Below, one piece after another: positions 47,852-59,083 of a stretch of 64,000 nucleotides of DNA. Below the pieces are notes generated by a model. That model saw only the letters and a program-made list of their open reading frames with translations. It did no database searches and was not told the origin of the DNA. Every line of letters begins with the position of its first letter. Position 1 is the stretch's first letter. The stretch is from Purshia tridentata (taxonomy: Eukaryota; Streptophyta; Magnoliopsida; Rosales; Rosaceae). The stretch lies in NCBI GenBank assembly GCA_003254885.1, contig QANT01002765.1:30352-94351 (forward strand), read 5' to 3'. The position numbers were made by a program, and so were the translations under genes.

Positions 47852-48226
47852 AACAATGAATGATTGTCTTCTAATAGAAAGTTACAATTTTTTAATTTAG
47901 TTCAGAATATGATTGTTAATGTTCATGTTCGACAGTAAAAAAAACTCTTGATAATAATAAAAACCAGTTTCATTTTTTTTGTGTTTATACAAGAAAAAAT
48001 ATGTAAATTTTGTATAAGTTATTTTTTTTTGCAAAGTAAGAATTACTACTGTATGAACAGTAACAATTTTTAAAAGTATTGTATTGTGCTACAGTAATGT
48101 TGCTACAGTAATGCCGTTACTATAGCACTTGATTTTTTTAAAAGTGGGCCGGTAGGATTATTTCTTTCCGTATTTGGACTTAATGAACTATAGAAGTGTC
48201 CAAATGAACTTATCAATCAATATCCT

Positions 48227-49650
48227 TAATTTTATTTAAGGGATCTCTCGTAGAGTCCATTTCATATCATGTTTTAACATTTGAACCATCTATTTTTTTA
48301 GTTTATATTCAAATGTTATTTTTGCATAAATGTAGATAAATCATAAATCTTAAGATATTTAACTTTGATAAGATAAATAAACCAACATAATGTTTGGGCA
48401 AACACATGAAATTATGACTATTAAATTAAACAATTAAAAGATTTTTGATTTATCAAATTTTTTATAAAGTTGATTCTTAAATAAAGACTTACAAAAAAAA
48501 TAGATTTAATTATCAAATTGCAATGTAAAGTAGGCCCAAATGATTTATTTATCCTTACATGAGTGATCATTTATTATAATTAGAATGAGTCTGTCTATAT
48601 TTCTTATCATGTTTTTCCCACAATTAAGCACATACTTGGGATATGGACAAAATTCAGAAAAAAAAAGGAATAAAGAAAAAAAAATGTCGGCAGGACGGGG
48701 ACAATTGTGATTAATAAGACAATATGGATATGTTCTTTTAGATAAAAACAAATCAAGCTTTCTTAGCTTTATATATTATCTTGATCTCAAACACTTAGCT
48801 TTATTTATTATAATTTACACATATACATAATAAATAATAAAATAAAATAAAATTCTTATATTTACTTTTCATAAAAAATTTAATATATAACGTATAAACT
48901 ATAAAGTCCGTGTGAGACCGTGAGAAGAGAATTAAACTGGCAAAAGAAGACAAAAAGTGAGAAGGGGTAAAGGTAAGTAAAGGCAATTTATAAACCGTTA
49001 TGAAACGATAATTCCAACAATCCAGCAGCAACGGCCCAAACCGCCAAGACCTGCAATAAAAAAAATAAAAAAGCTAATAATCCAAAACCACAAAAAAAAA
49101 GAAAAAAAAAAAAAAAGATTACGTTTTGATTTGTGATTACATTGAAAACAGAGACTAGAGAGTCGCTCTCTGACCTCTGGCCTACATAGAAAGGCTTTTA
49201 ATGCTCGCCGGCTTTCATTTTCTGTCGAGGCAAAGCCACAACCACAACCACAACACTGCGTCTTCTGCGAGTGCGAACCACATTTAAAGCGAAAGAGAAA
49301 CACACAGACCCACCCACCACACTGTTTGAGTGAGAGAATAGGAGGAGAATTATTAAATACATATTTAATATTGGTATTAATAATATTACCATTAATTAAA
49401 AGATTTCACAAAACTTCGGTTTTTTCGTTTCGCGTTTGCAACTCATTGTCTTCTTCCATTCGTTTTCTCTCCGATCCCTAAATTCGTTCACTTTCTCGAT
49501 CTTCGAATTCCCTCAATTTCACTGGTAATGTTCTCTCTCTCGCGCGCGCTTTTGTTGTACGAATTTTGTTAGAGGTGGCTGTAGTTAATTGTGTTTTTTT
49601 GTTTGTTTTTTTGGTTGGGTTTAGGGAGATTGTGCTTGGAATTTGTGGAA
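48227..49650. other. Intergenic region, promoter and 5' UTR of SYT5
   Basis: AT-rich flank without a recognised gene, then a CT-rich leader from about 49430. A 5' UTR intron, 49525-49624 (ACTG|GTAATG donor, GGGTTTAG acceptor), lies 26 nt upstream of the SYT5 ATG. Confidence 0.5.
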
Positions 49651-52600
49651 ATGGGGTTGATTACGGGGATTCTGATGGGGATGATCTTCGGGATTGCATT
49701 GATGGCCGGGTGGCGTCACATGATGAGGTACCGAAGCACCAAGCGAGTGGCCAAGGTATGGTTTATGGTTGATTGAGTTTTTAGCATTTGTTTGTTTTTC
49801 GTTGGCGACTGGTTGCATACATTTTGTGTTCTTGTTGTTTCCGGAGATTTGGATTGTTGTGTGAAGACTAGGCTCAAATGTGCAGTAGAAGGCTTATTGT
49901 TACAAAGTGTCTGAAGTAGACTTGGATTTTGGGTTGTATGGTACTTTTACGGTTAGCATTATACAGTTTTGCTTTGAAATTGGTGGAATTTGGAAATCAG
50001 ATATTGCTAACTAGTGAAGCAAACAAGGTTAAACAACTGGCTAGCGAGTGGCAAAAAATTAAACAACAATTAGATGGAAAAAGTTCATATTGTGTTGAGA
50101 AATGGATTAAGATTGAACTACTTTTCTGAGACCTCAAAACCTTGCTTATCCTTGTTTAAAGAACAACCACACAAAGTCGGCTAGGCATGTTCACTGGGCT
50201 TTTCCCGCTAGACTTCATTCTTTTTGCAAGAGTATCATATTCTTAGAATTCCTGGTCAGGGCAATTTTGACACTGTACCCTACATAAATTCATTTTTCCA
50301 AATACTTCACTGGTTTTGGTGCATCGACAAGAGTAGTTTAGGTACTGCAGTTGTAATACTTGGCATGTTTTATACGAAACTTTTGGCTATGTTTATGTTT
50401 CAGCCTTTTTTATGAATTATATGACATTTTTCCTAATTTATAGTATATGTGTTTTTTTTTTTTCTTTCACAGGCAGTTGACATAAAACTTCTTGGGTCAC
50501 TAAACAGAGAAGATTTAAAGAAAATATGCGGGGACAATTTTCCTGAATGGATATCTTTTCCTGTATTTGAACAGGTTTTCTTTTTAAAAATTTATTAATT
50601 TTTATTTTCACTAATTATTCAGTTTTCTAATACGATTTTAATTATCAGCTTTAATTGCATTACCTTGGTTTGCTCTTTCAGGTGAAATGGTTGAATAAGC
50701 AACTGAGCAAACTATGGCCATTTGTTGCAGATGTAAGGTTTTTTTTTGCTTTCGTTAAAAATATGTGTATAATATCAACAGAAATGCATCTGCACAACTT
50801 TTTTATTGAAACACTAGCCTAACGGATGTTACATATATTTATTCAGGCAGCAGAACTGGTGATAAAAGAATCTGTTGAACCACTATTGGAAGAATACCGA
50901 CCTCCAGGGATTACTTCATTGAAGTTCAGCAAACTGTCTCTTGGTACTGTGGCACCCAAAATTGAAGGTATGATTCAGTGGCCAATCCTTACATCTCTGT
51001 CTCTCTGTCTCTCTCTCCCCCTCTCTGTCCCTCCCTCCTGCCCTCCCTTCTTCATCCCTAATTCTTTGAGCATCTTTATCTCATGTGATGATGAGTCTGT
51101 GAAGTAACTTTTATGGGTTTTGACTACATGCCTTGGAAGTAGGTTTCAATGTTATGTAACTAGGGGAAGTATTAAGGTTTTTTTAAGTTCTCTACATTTA
51201 GATGCTCCAACTTTCAGCTGAATGAAGATTTTTTTTTTTTTTTTCCTATTGATTAATTAAAGCCTTAAAGTGGGCACTCCGCACTTGTCATTTTAAAATT
51301 CGATGTTGAAACCCCAGATATTTTTATATTTTTCATCCCTATATTTCCATTTTTGGGTAAAGGTTGATTGGTGAAACCCGGCCCCATGGAAATAAAAGAA
51401 GGAATCTAGACTTTCATAGCTGATTTTTCCTTAAAATTTAGGTAAAAAAGGATACAAATATGAAATTCTCAGCTGGCTCTGTCAGTTTTTCAAGAATGAT
51501 ATGGATTTTTTTTTCTTAATCATTGGTATATTCAATTTCGGGGGATTAGTGTGTGATGACTATTGTGGTGAATTAGAGCTGTAGCTTTTGTGATTGTATG
51601 TCATGAATTCTATCTGTTGGATGTACTATCTTCCCTGATTATCTTCTCACTGCTTTTTCTTTTGCAAAGTGACTCAAAATATGGGATCTAAATTTTAACA
51701 GACCCAGATTTTATGATGTGTAGTCATATATTTTAGGGATTTGAGGACAGTCCTATAATGGCATAAGAGATTTTGAGTTTGAAGGAGTGGGAAACTTTTA
51801 CTACAACTTTCTCCTCTTTTGGTGGTGGGGAGAATAACCCGTCCTCCCATTTGTAGTTGTCACCACTAATCACCAGTGTTGAGCTTGACCTATTCTACTT
51901 CCCAAATTCTGTATTTTATTGAGCTACTGGTTCTTAATCTATATATTTCCATTCCTGTGCATAACTTTGCTGTAGTTGTTATATGGTGATTACACAAAAC
52001 ATGCAACTTTTCTTCTTTTCAATTCTATATAAATGAAATTTTGATATCTTTCAAGCCTATTTGTATAATAATTTATGCAGGTATTCGTGTTCAGAGTCTT
52101 AAGAAAGGTCAAATCACAATGGACATTGATTTTCGTTGGGGTGGTGATCCAAACATCGTATTAGGTGTTGAAGCTGCACTTGTAGCTTCAATTCCCATTC
52201 AGGTTCATATATCAACAGTTTGGATGGCATACTTCTAAAAAATTTTGTTTTAGAGTAGTTGTGTTTTTTTGTTTGTTTTTTATTTTTTATGATAAGGAGT
52301 GTTGGTTGGTTTCTCTTCCTTAGTAATATCAAATCTTAGCATACAAGAGTGTTTTAAATTTGACTCTTTATGTGGTATTGCTACAGTTGAAGGATCTCCA
52401 AGTTTTTACTGTTGTTCGTGTAATTTTCCAACTTGCTGAAGAGATCCCTTGTATTTCTGCGGTTGTTGTTGCCCTACTTGCAGAGGTATTGCTGAAAATT
52501 TTAAGTGTTTGCAAACATATGATGATTTTGTGAAGCAGAATATGTTTTTCATGTTAGCATTCCTATGTTTTTATGGTTACATTGCTCGGAATGGAATTTG

Positions 52601-55600
52601 TGGAATATAGGTGTTTTCTACTTATCAGACAAACAGAAGTAGATTAAATTGAATTTAGAGTATAGCTGTTTTTACTAATCAAATGATCAGATAAATGAGT
52701 GATTTCTATATACAGTACTAAGGATCAATATCATAGGCTTTGACATATAGATAGCAGTGAAAAAACTTCAAATTTAAATGACGGTTTGTTGCAAGCCAGT
52801 CACTGGTTTTAAGATTAATATGGAGAAAAGTAAATGGTTGCTATTGGAGTGATGCCTTGGCTTCCACTTTCAAATCAGAGCTTAGTCTTATGGAGGAATA
52901 GAAGAGCTTTTGAGGGAGTGGAACATACTTCAATGGAGCTGATGGCTTGAGTCTTACAGAGGATGTCTAACTGGACTACGACTCTTTTTTATTTCTCTTC
53001 TATGATTTTTTGTTTCCTCTTCACATTTCCTATGCACGCATGTGTACATGGGTAGCACCACTTTGCTTTTTCAATAAAGTATTGTTATTATATTACTGAT
53101 GGCTTCATCATCATCTATAGATATTTGTTGCAAGTATCAGACTTTTGGTTGGAGTTCTGCTCCAAATAAAGTTTAAATCTTCACTTTTCTTTGGTTTCTT
53201 TCCTCAATCTATCTTGACTGACCTGTGATTTTCCTGGAGCTCATTCATTCCACCTTAAAGCATATGTATATGGATGCAAAGTTATTCATTTATGTGGTTG
53301 TATGGAAATTCTATGTGTGACTCCTTTTTTATTAAAACAACTTATTTTAAGATTCAGAAAAAGCCATTTCACATTGAACCCCTTAGTTGACAAATAAATC
53401 AGTTGCACAGCTTTTGGTGAAGAGAACCATTTTGATTTATGTTCCTTTTCTGTTCATTTGAACCGCTGTTTGCATACAAACATACTAATCTGAGTCATCC
53501 AAGCATAATTTGTAACTACTGGTTTGGTTAATCTGCCTTGTCTTAAGTGCATTCATCATCTTATAATATGATGGTTGACAAATATTGAACTGTGAATCAA
53601 GTTTACGGTGGTTCATTATATTGGTGAAAGTATGTCTGTTTAACATAGTGTATGATATTCTTTGGCTATTTGAATTTATTGTAATTCACCAGTGGAAGGG
53701 GTGTCTCTAAAGTATAGTTATTGAGTAAGATGGTGTCGTTTCAAATTTTCTTTTCAGTACCAGTACCCGTGTGAGGCTTCTATACTTTTTTTTTTTTTCT
53801 TTTTCTTTCATGAATAAAACGAGCATGTAGTTACAAACTTATAAGGAATGTGGAGTGAGAAGTGGGTTGTAGGGCACAAGATGTGTTAGTGGCAGTTTTT
53901 GTCTTTTAAATTCATATTAAAAGATAGAATACTCATAAAATAAGGAGTTCACTTATAAATTTAAATATTAAAAGGAGTTTTAATCTATGAAAAAAAGTGT
54001 GGAGATAACAAAGAAATTCACTTTAACTGTACGGATGCATTTTTGTCCTGCTTCAATTAAATTTAATTGAAGTTCATCTTTAGCATCATTTATGTTTGGT
54101 AGTGTGGCATCAGGTTATGATATCTCTTAGGAAGACTGGGATGCTATATATATAAATTACATAATGAACATGTTTACACTTATCAATACAATTTTTTTGC
54201 AACTAACTAATTTTTGTGTACATCTCCTCAGCCGAAGCCTAGAATTGATTACACTCTGAAGGCTGTTGGTGGAAGCTTAACAGCCCTCCCTGGAGTTTCA
54301 GATATGATTGATGTGAGTTTCCTAATTGTTTGTAAATTTTTTATCTCTGGGATTTGTTTGTACATTGCTAGACTCATCATTCTGTTCACAACACATTTGT
54401 TAGGATACTGTGGAATCAATTGTCACAGATATGCTCCAGTGGCCACATAGGATTGTTGTTCCAATTGGTGGCGTGGCTGTTGATTTAAGGTAATTTTGAA
54501 TTTTATTTACTACTGTCCTTCCTTTCCCTGTTATACTTGGTGAGGCATGATATTCTCATATTTCATCAATTTCATAAAATTCAGTTCAATACTAATGGGT
54601 GAATTTTACATTAGTTATCTCCCGTTCCACCTATTATCCTTTTCCATTAGTTATCAGTTATACAAGATTGTTAGGAATTACCGCTGTTCTGAAACTGTAC
54701 TAGATTGGACTGGTCCGTTAAACTAGATTAACTAGAAATTGGCCAGCTGGCTGGCTTAGTTTATCCCCGAAAACCCATTTACCCAACTTACCCACCAAAC
54801 CAGTGAACCAATCAATTTAATCATGAAACAGTTGACCCAATCAAGTACTTAGCCGGTTCAATTAAAGTGTATTACTTAAAAAAAAAAAAAAAAAACTTTT
54901 TTTGGTGGCTGTATAGGTTTGAAACTTTTAACCCAAGTTTTATTGGTTAAAGTATAAGACCAATTACCACATAGCATTACCATGTGTTATATCAATCCCC
55001 TTATTTTAACCAACAACAGTGAAAAACATAACATTTTTTTATTAATTAGACTGGACCTTTAATATTTAGAGACAAGGTCCAATTAAAAAATCATAAAAAT
55101 AAATATGCTTATCCAAAAGTGCTTTAAATAAAATTACCCAGTAAATATAAAGTATGTGGTAAAAATGTGAAGGCCTACCAGAGTGTAGGACTAATAATTA
55201 ATGCTTGATAAAATAACACTATTTAAATTATTTTCTATTAAATACTGAGTAATATATATTTTTCAAAATCTTTGTTCTCTAAAAAGTATACAATATTTTT
55301 TTAACGTGATAAAATTTTATAATTATATTTGATCATCTGATTTAAAACTATTCAAACTATAATGAATATACTGTTATATGTACGTCATCACAGTTCGACC
55401 ATGGTCGAACATCTGACCCTTGACTCTTTTCCTCCTATTTTTGGATGTCCAATCTGGGTATAGTTACTCTGTATAACACTTCTTTTGGTTTTATGCAGCG
55501 ACTTGGAGCTTAAACCTCAAGGAAAGCTCACCTTGACTGTAGTTAAAGCAAATGATTTAAAGAACATGGAAATGATTGGAAAATCCGACCCTTATGTTGT

Positions 55601-57408
55601 TGTGTATGTTCGTCCGTTATTCAAGGTTAAGACTAAAGTTATTGATAACAATCTGAATCCTGTATGGGATCAAACATTCGAGTTGATCGCAGAAGACAAG
55701 GAGACTCAATCACTTATTCTTGAGGTAATATCACTATCAGTCATCCTTCCTTTATCACTTGTGCTTCTCTTTTTTGCTACTTTGCTGTTCTGAATAAGTA
55801 GTTTAGCTTGTATAGCTTCTCAGAATCTAACATGTCTATGTCTATTTATAATGTTATTTAAGTGGTGATGTTATGTGTCATTGAACTTGTGTTAAAAGAG
55901 TGCAGATGTCTCTATAGGCACTTGGTAGTATGAAATTTGTCACAATTTCAGTATATTAAATCATGATTGTGTACAGGCCAAAAAATTAAAATCATGAAAG
56001 TGTATTTTAGAAAACCGTCTTGTATTTGGCTCTCATAATTGAAGGTACACATTGTGTATCTACGAATATCATATTTGTTTTAAATTTTAATGGTACATAA
56101 AGTGCACTTCAAAAAATGTTTGATTGGAAAGAGAAGGGACATGCTGTGTCTACTTCATTGCAAGTTATGATCTTTCAGCTCATGGATGGAGTTATTTCTG
56201 ATGCAATTTCTGTTTCCACACACGCACAGTCACACACTATACACATGTATATATATGATACATATCTACTTTCATATGCATATAATTGGGTACAGCAAGA
56301 ATTGGGTACTCCTTGCAGACTCTAAATAGTGTTTTCCACGTGCTTGATTTGAACTATGATTTAGATCCATGTATGAAAGACATGAGTACTTGCTTAAAAG
56401 CATAAAAGTCTGAATCATTTTATTCCTACATTGCACTGAAGCTCAATTTGAAGCCAAGATTAGAATTAAGAACTTCTCGTTTTATTTAGGACTGTTGGTA
56501 TCATGTATCTGTTATGTGTAAAGCTCAAATAAATTTTTTGCTTTAGTGTGAAAATGAAAGCACAAACTAATTTTCATCAAATCTACATACAGGTTTTCGA
56601 TAAGGACATTGGGCAAGACAAGCGATTGGGAGTAACAAAATTACCTTTGATTGAGCTGGAAGCAGAAGTTGCTAAAGAGATGGAACTCAGATTGCAGCCA
56701 TCGCTTAACATGCTAAAAATCAAAGAAAAGAAGGATAGAGGAACTATTACAATCAGGGTAAGGGTTTAAATCCATGATTGGTTATTTGTGTATTGTAGTG
56801 ATTACAAATGTGCTTCAAATATTTAGGTTCTTTTGTATACTTATGTTGTCTTTTTCTTTATGTCGTCTAATGATTCTGTTAGCGGATGTTTTATTCATAA
56901 TTTACTCTTTTCTTTCCCTACGGATGTTTCTAAGTAAGTTGTGTTATGTTTTCAGATCTTGTACCATGAATTTAACAAGGAAGAACAGTTGGTTGCTTTA
57001 GAGGAAGAGAAGAGGATCCTAGAAGAAAGAAAGAAACTGAAAGAAGCAGGAGTTATAGGGAGCACAATGGATGCAATTGATGGAGCAGCGTCAGTGGTTG
57101 GATCTGGTGTTGGATTGGTGGGTACTGGTATTGGTGCTGGAGCTGGGCTTGTGGGAAGTGGTGTTACCGCTGGAGCTGGGCTTGTGGGAAGTGGTGTTAC
57201 CGCCGGAGCTGGGCTTGTGGGAAGTGGCGTTACCGCCGGGGCTGGAATGGTTGGGAGTGGCCTTGGAGCTGTTGGCAGTGGCCTGAGCAAAGCAGGGAAG
57301 TTCATGGGTAGGACCATCACTGGACAATCCAGCCATTCCAAGAGAAGAAGTGGCTCTACAACTCCAGTGAATAGTGTCCAAGAAAATGGGGGTGCGAAGC
57401 CACGGTAA
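49651..57408 (+). CDS. SYT5: Synaptotagmin-5-like (plant E-Syt, NTMC2 type 2), 11 coding exons
   Basis: Coding exons 49651-49755, 50473-50574, 50682-50732, 50847-50967, 52081-52202, 52387-52485, 54232-54312, 54404-54489, 55499-55724, 56593-56757, 56956-57408; all GT-AG, total 1,611 nt, 536 aa (Arabidopsis SYT4/SYT5 are about 560). An N-terminal hydrophobic anchor (residues 1-20) is followed by an SMP lipid-transfer domain (about 65-250) and one C2 domain (about 258-385). In C2 the Ca2+ loops keep SDPY and FDKDIGQD, but the first loop Asp is Glu (NMEMIG). Next come a charged helix (about 391-417), a Gly-rich repeat region (about 430-497) and a basic tail. These proteins tether ER to plasma membrane and move lipids between them. 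The choice between SYT5 and SYT4 is uncertain. Confidence 0.93.
52790..53100 (+). mobile_element. LINE 3' fragment in SYT5 intron 6
   Basis: The plus strand reads [20 protein letters not shown], a stop, then [10 protein letters not shown], typical of the end of a plant LINE polyprotein, followed by a T-rich 3' UTR ending GCTTTTTCAATAAAGTATTG. It is inactive and intronic. Confidence 0.5.
54660..55440. repeat. Unclassified repeat in SYT5 intron 8, with an 18-bp palindrome
   Basis: Intron 8 (54490-55498) holds repeat-like sequence with ACCAAACCAGTGAACC and GCCGGTTCAATT, a long A-run, and near its right side the perfect palindrome GTTCGACCATGGTCGAAC at 55393-55410. Borders are not determined. 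Confidence 0.35.
57136..57234 (+). repeat. SYT5: Three 33-bp in-frame tandem repeats in SYT5
   Basis: Units at 57136-57168, 57169-57201 and 57202-57234 each encode [11 protein letters not shown]. The first two are identical at the DNA level; the third differs by two or three silent changes. Diverged units extend on both sides ([10 protein letters not shown] and [11 protein letters not shown]). Confidence 0.9.
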
Positions 57409-57730
57409 TGTGCTTGCATCTGCATTGTTGCTGCTAAATTTGTGTGAATTGTAGGCGTCAATGAATAGATTTACTTGCTATGCTTGCTTCTATTTCAACA
57501 GTTCTATCTTAAATACTGTTCTTTATTCTAATTTGGAAAATTATGGCATAGGAACTGTTTTGTTACCACTTCTTTTTTCTGTAACATCCTGTATTCTTCC
57601 TCGTCTTTTTTTTTTAGTGAGGTATTCTTGCTTGTCTTTCACCTTTACTGGAATGTGTAATATACTGTAAAATTTTATCAATAGGTACAGTAGTTTTATG
57701 TTGTTATGATGAGAGAAGAGAAACAAGGAC

Positions 57731-57736
57731 AATAAA
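57731..57736 (+). terminator. SYT5: Candidate polyadenylation signal of SYT5
   Basis: AATAAA 323 bp after the stop codon, a plausible distance for a plant 3' UTR. It is assigned by position only. Confidence 0.35.
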
Positions 57737-58467
57737 TGTATACAGGTTTTTATTTTTATTTATGAAAATTCCGTAATGATAACATGGTATGGTATGGAGA
57801 ATTACTGGTACAGAAAGTTTTTCTCATGAGCTGTGCATGAATTCACATGGACTTCATTATTGGCAGAGTGGCAGTACAGGTCTTGTAGTGTAGTTAGTCC
57901 ATGAATTGCAATAAGTGAGTCGCAGAGAGTACAGGCTATACAAAAAAAGGTTGCAAGAAGAAGGCAGCCACTTATTCACACTGCCACCCTCTTTTATCCG
58001 CTGCCGCTCACTCTCAAAACAGTAAAAGCCTCGTGATCAACTCCACTCCTGCTCTGCCCTCGTGAAATTTCCAACAACAATTACATAAAATACCAAATTT
58101 TGGGAATAATAAAACATATGAAAATAGAGTACAAATATTTTATAATAATAATGATAAAAATTCCAAAAACCCCAACATTTGTACCCAATACTTAAAATAC
58201 TGAAAGTAGAGACCAATGCCAAATTGCCAATTACAAACTCTCCAGCACACCATAAAAAGGACAAAAAAATGAAATAAAATGTTAAAACGTAACAAGAAAT
58301 AATAAATAAAATAAGAGAAACATTGGTGACCCCAAACACGTGACACGTGGTACGTATCATTGAAAATCGCGCGGGGAATATATTCACGTTGAAAGTTTGT
58401 AACTGTAACATAAGAAACATTATTATGAGTTCATGGAAATAAGGTCCAGATTTCTTTCACAATTTAC
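57737..58467. other. Intergenic, between SYT5 and the O-methyltransferase remnant
   Basis: No gene seen. It contains a tandem G-box pair (58337-58349) and AT-rich sequence. A minus-strand open frame at 58037-58420 is AT-rich, Phe/Tyr-rich and without homology that I recognise. Confidence 0.5.
58337..58349. promoter_or_regulatory. Two G-box/ABRE cores 7 bp apart
   Basis: CACGTGACACGTG gives two perfect CACGTG palindromes at 58337 and 58344, the second within ACACGTGG, the consensus ABA-response element. Paired ABREs drive ABA or stress responses in plants. They may belong to the original promoter of the O-methyltransferase now separated by a transposon. Confidence 0.5.
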
Positions 58468-59079
58468 TAGGGTGGGCATCAACCCGCCCACCACCATTTA
58501 CCACTCGAACCGCCATCCATTTAATCTTCACCCGATCCACCCAATAGTCGATGGAGTATGGATGTAATATATATATATATATATATTTTTTATTGTAATG
58601 GCATGTGATGTAATATTTGTGAATTATAGTACCCTTTACTATATTATTNCGATTATGCAATATAGGAAATATGATGGATGTATTTTACAAGATTTAAGGG
58701 CTAGTAAAATTATTATATATTTACATAATTACTTTATTCATCACTTTCCTTACTTATATTCTTTAAGAAATATTGTTTCCATACTTTGAAGAGAAGATAA
58801 GTCCTTTTTTATGGGTGAAATGGGGGTCATTAACATCATCTTAAGCATATACATAAATAATTTGCTTTAATTTTAGGATATTGGCATGCATATAAACTCN
58901 GGCATGCATATAAACTCACCTTCACTCTCTTTAATTTCCACTATTCCTAAACGGCTCACCCGCTTCTGACCCGCTCCAACCCGCTCCCCGATTAACTTGC
59001 AACCGCTCCGCCCATTAACTATGTGGGTGGTGGCGGGTTAAGCTCCCACCCGACCCACCCCGCCCAGCGCCCACCCCTA
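58468..59079. mobile_element. hAT-like element at the broken 5' end of the O-methyltransferase
   Basis: The left end TAGGGTGGGCATC and right end, read inward, TAGGGGTGGGCGCTGGG are imperfect inverted repeats of a kind common in plant hAT elements, both continuing into GGCGGG/CCCGCC-rich sequence. No 8-bp target duplication is seen, and two N bases (58649 and 58900) show that the assembly is imperfect here. No transposase is present. Confidence 0.45.
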
Positions 59080-59083
59080 TAGT

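Larger units (their letters stand above)
46491..48226. mobile_element. Probable second MULE (Pack-MULE-like) with 9-bp target duplication
   Basis: A 9-bp direct repeat TAATTTTAT flanks it (46482-46490 and 48227-48235). The left end GAGATAATTATCAAAAC and right end read inward, AGGATATTGATTGATAA, agree at about 16 of the first 29 positions without gaps, with a shared CATTT block. Length 1,736 bp, no transposase. It carries a short open frame starting MAATAQLC and an array of hairpins. The target duplication is AT-rich, so chance is possible. Confidence 0.6.

Noticed and set aside
57136-57234. Link between the 33-bp SYT5 repeats and the 33-bp hairpin arrays
   Set aside because: The SYT5 repeats are coding 11-residue units with a different sequence and no TTCGG/CCGAA arms; the shared length is chance.
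57071-57461. Long open frames in other phases over the SYT5 repeat region
   Set aside because: GC-rich repeats of 33 bp keep all frames open; the SYT5 frame is the one that splices correctly.
58037-58420. 127-codon minus-strand frame between SYT5 and the O-methyltransferase
   Set aside because: Very AT-rich, Phe/Tyr/Ile-biased, no recognisable domain or promoter.
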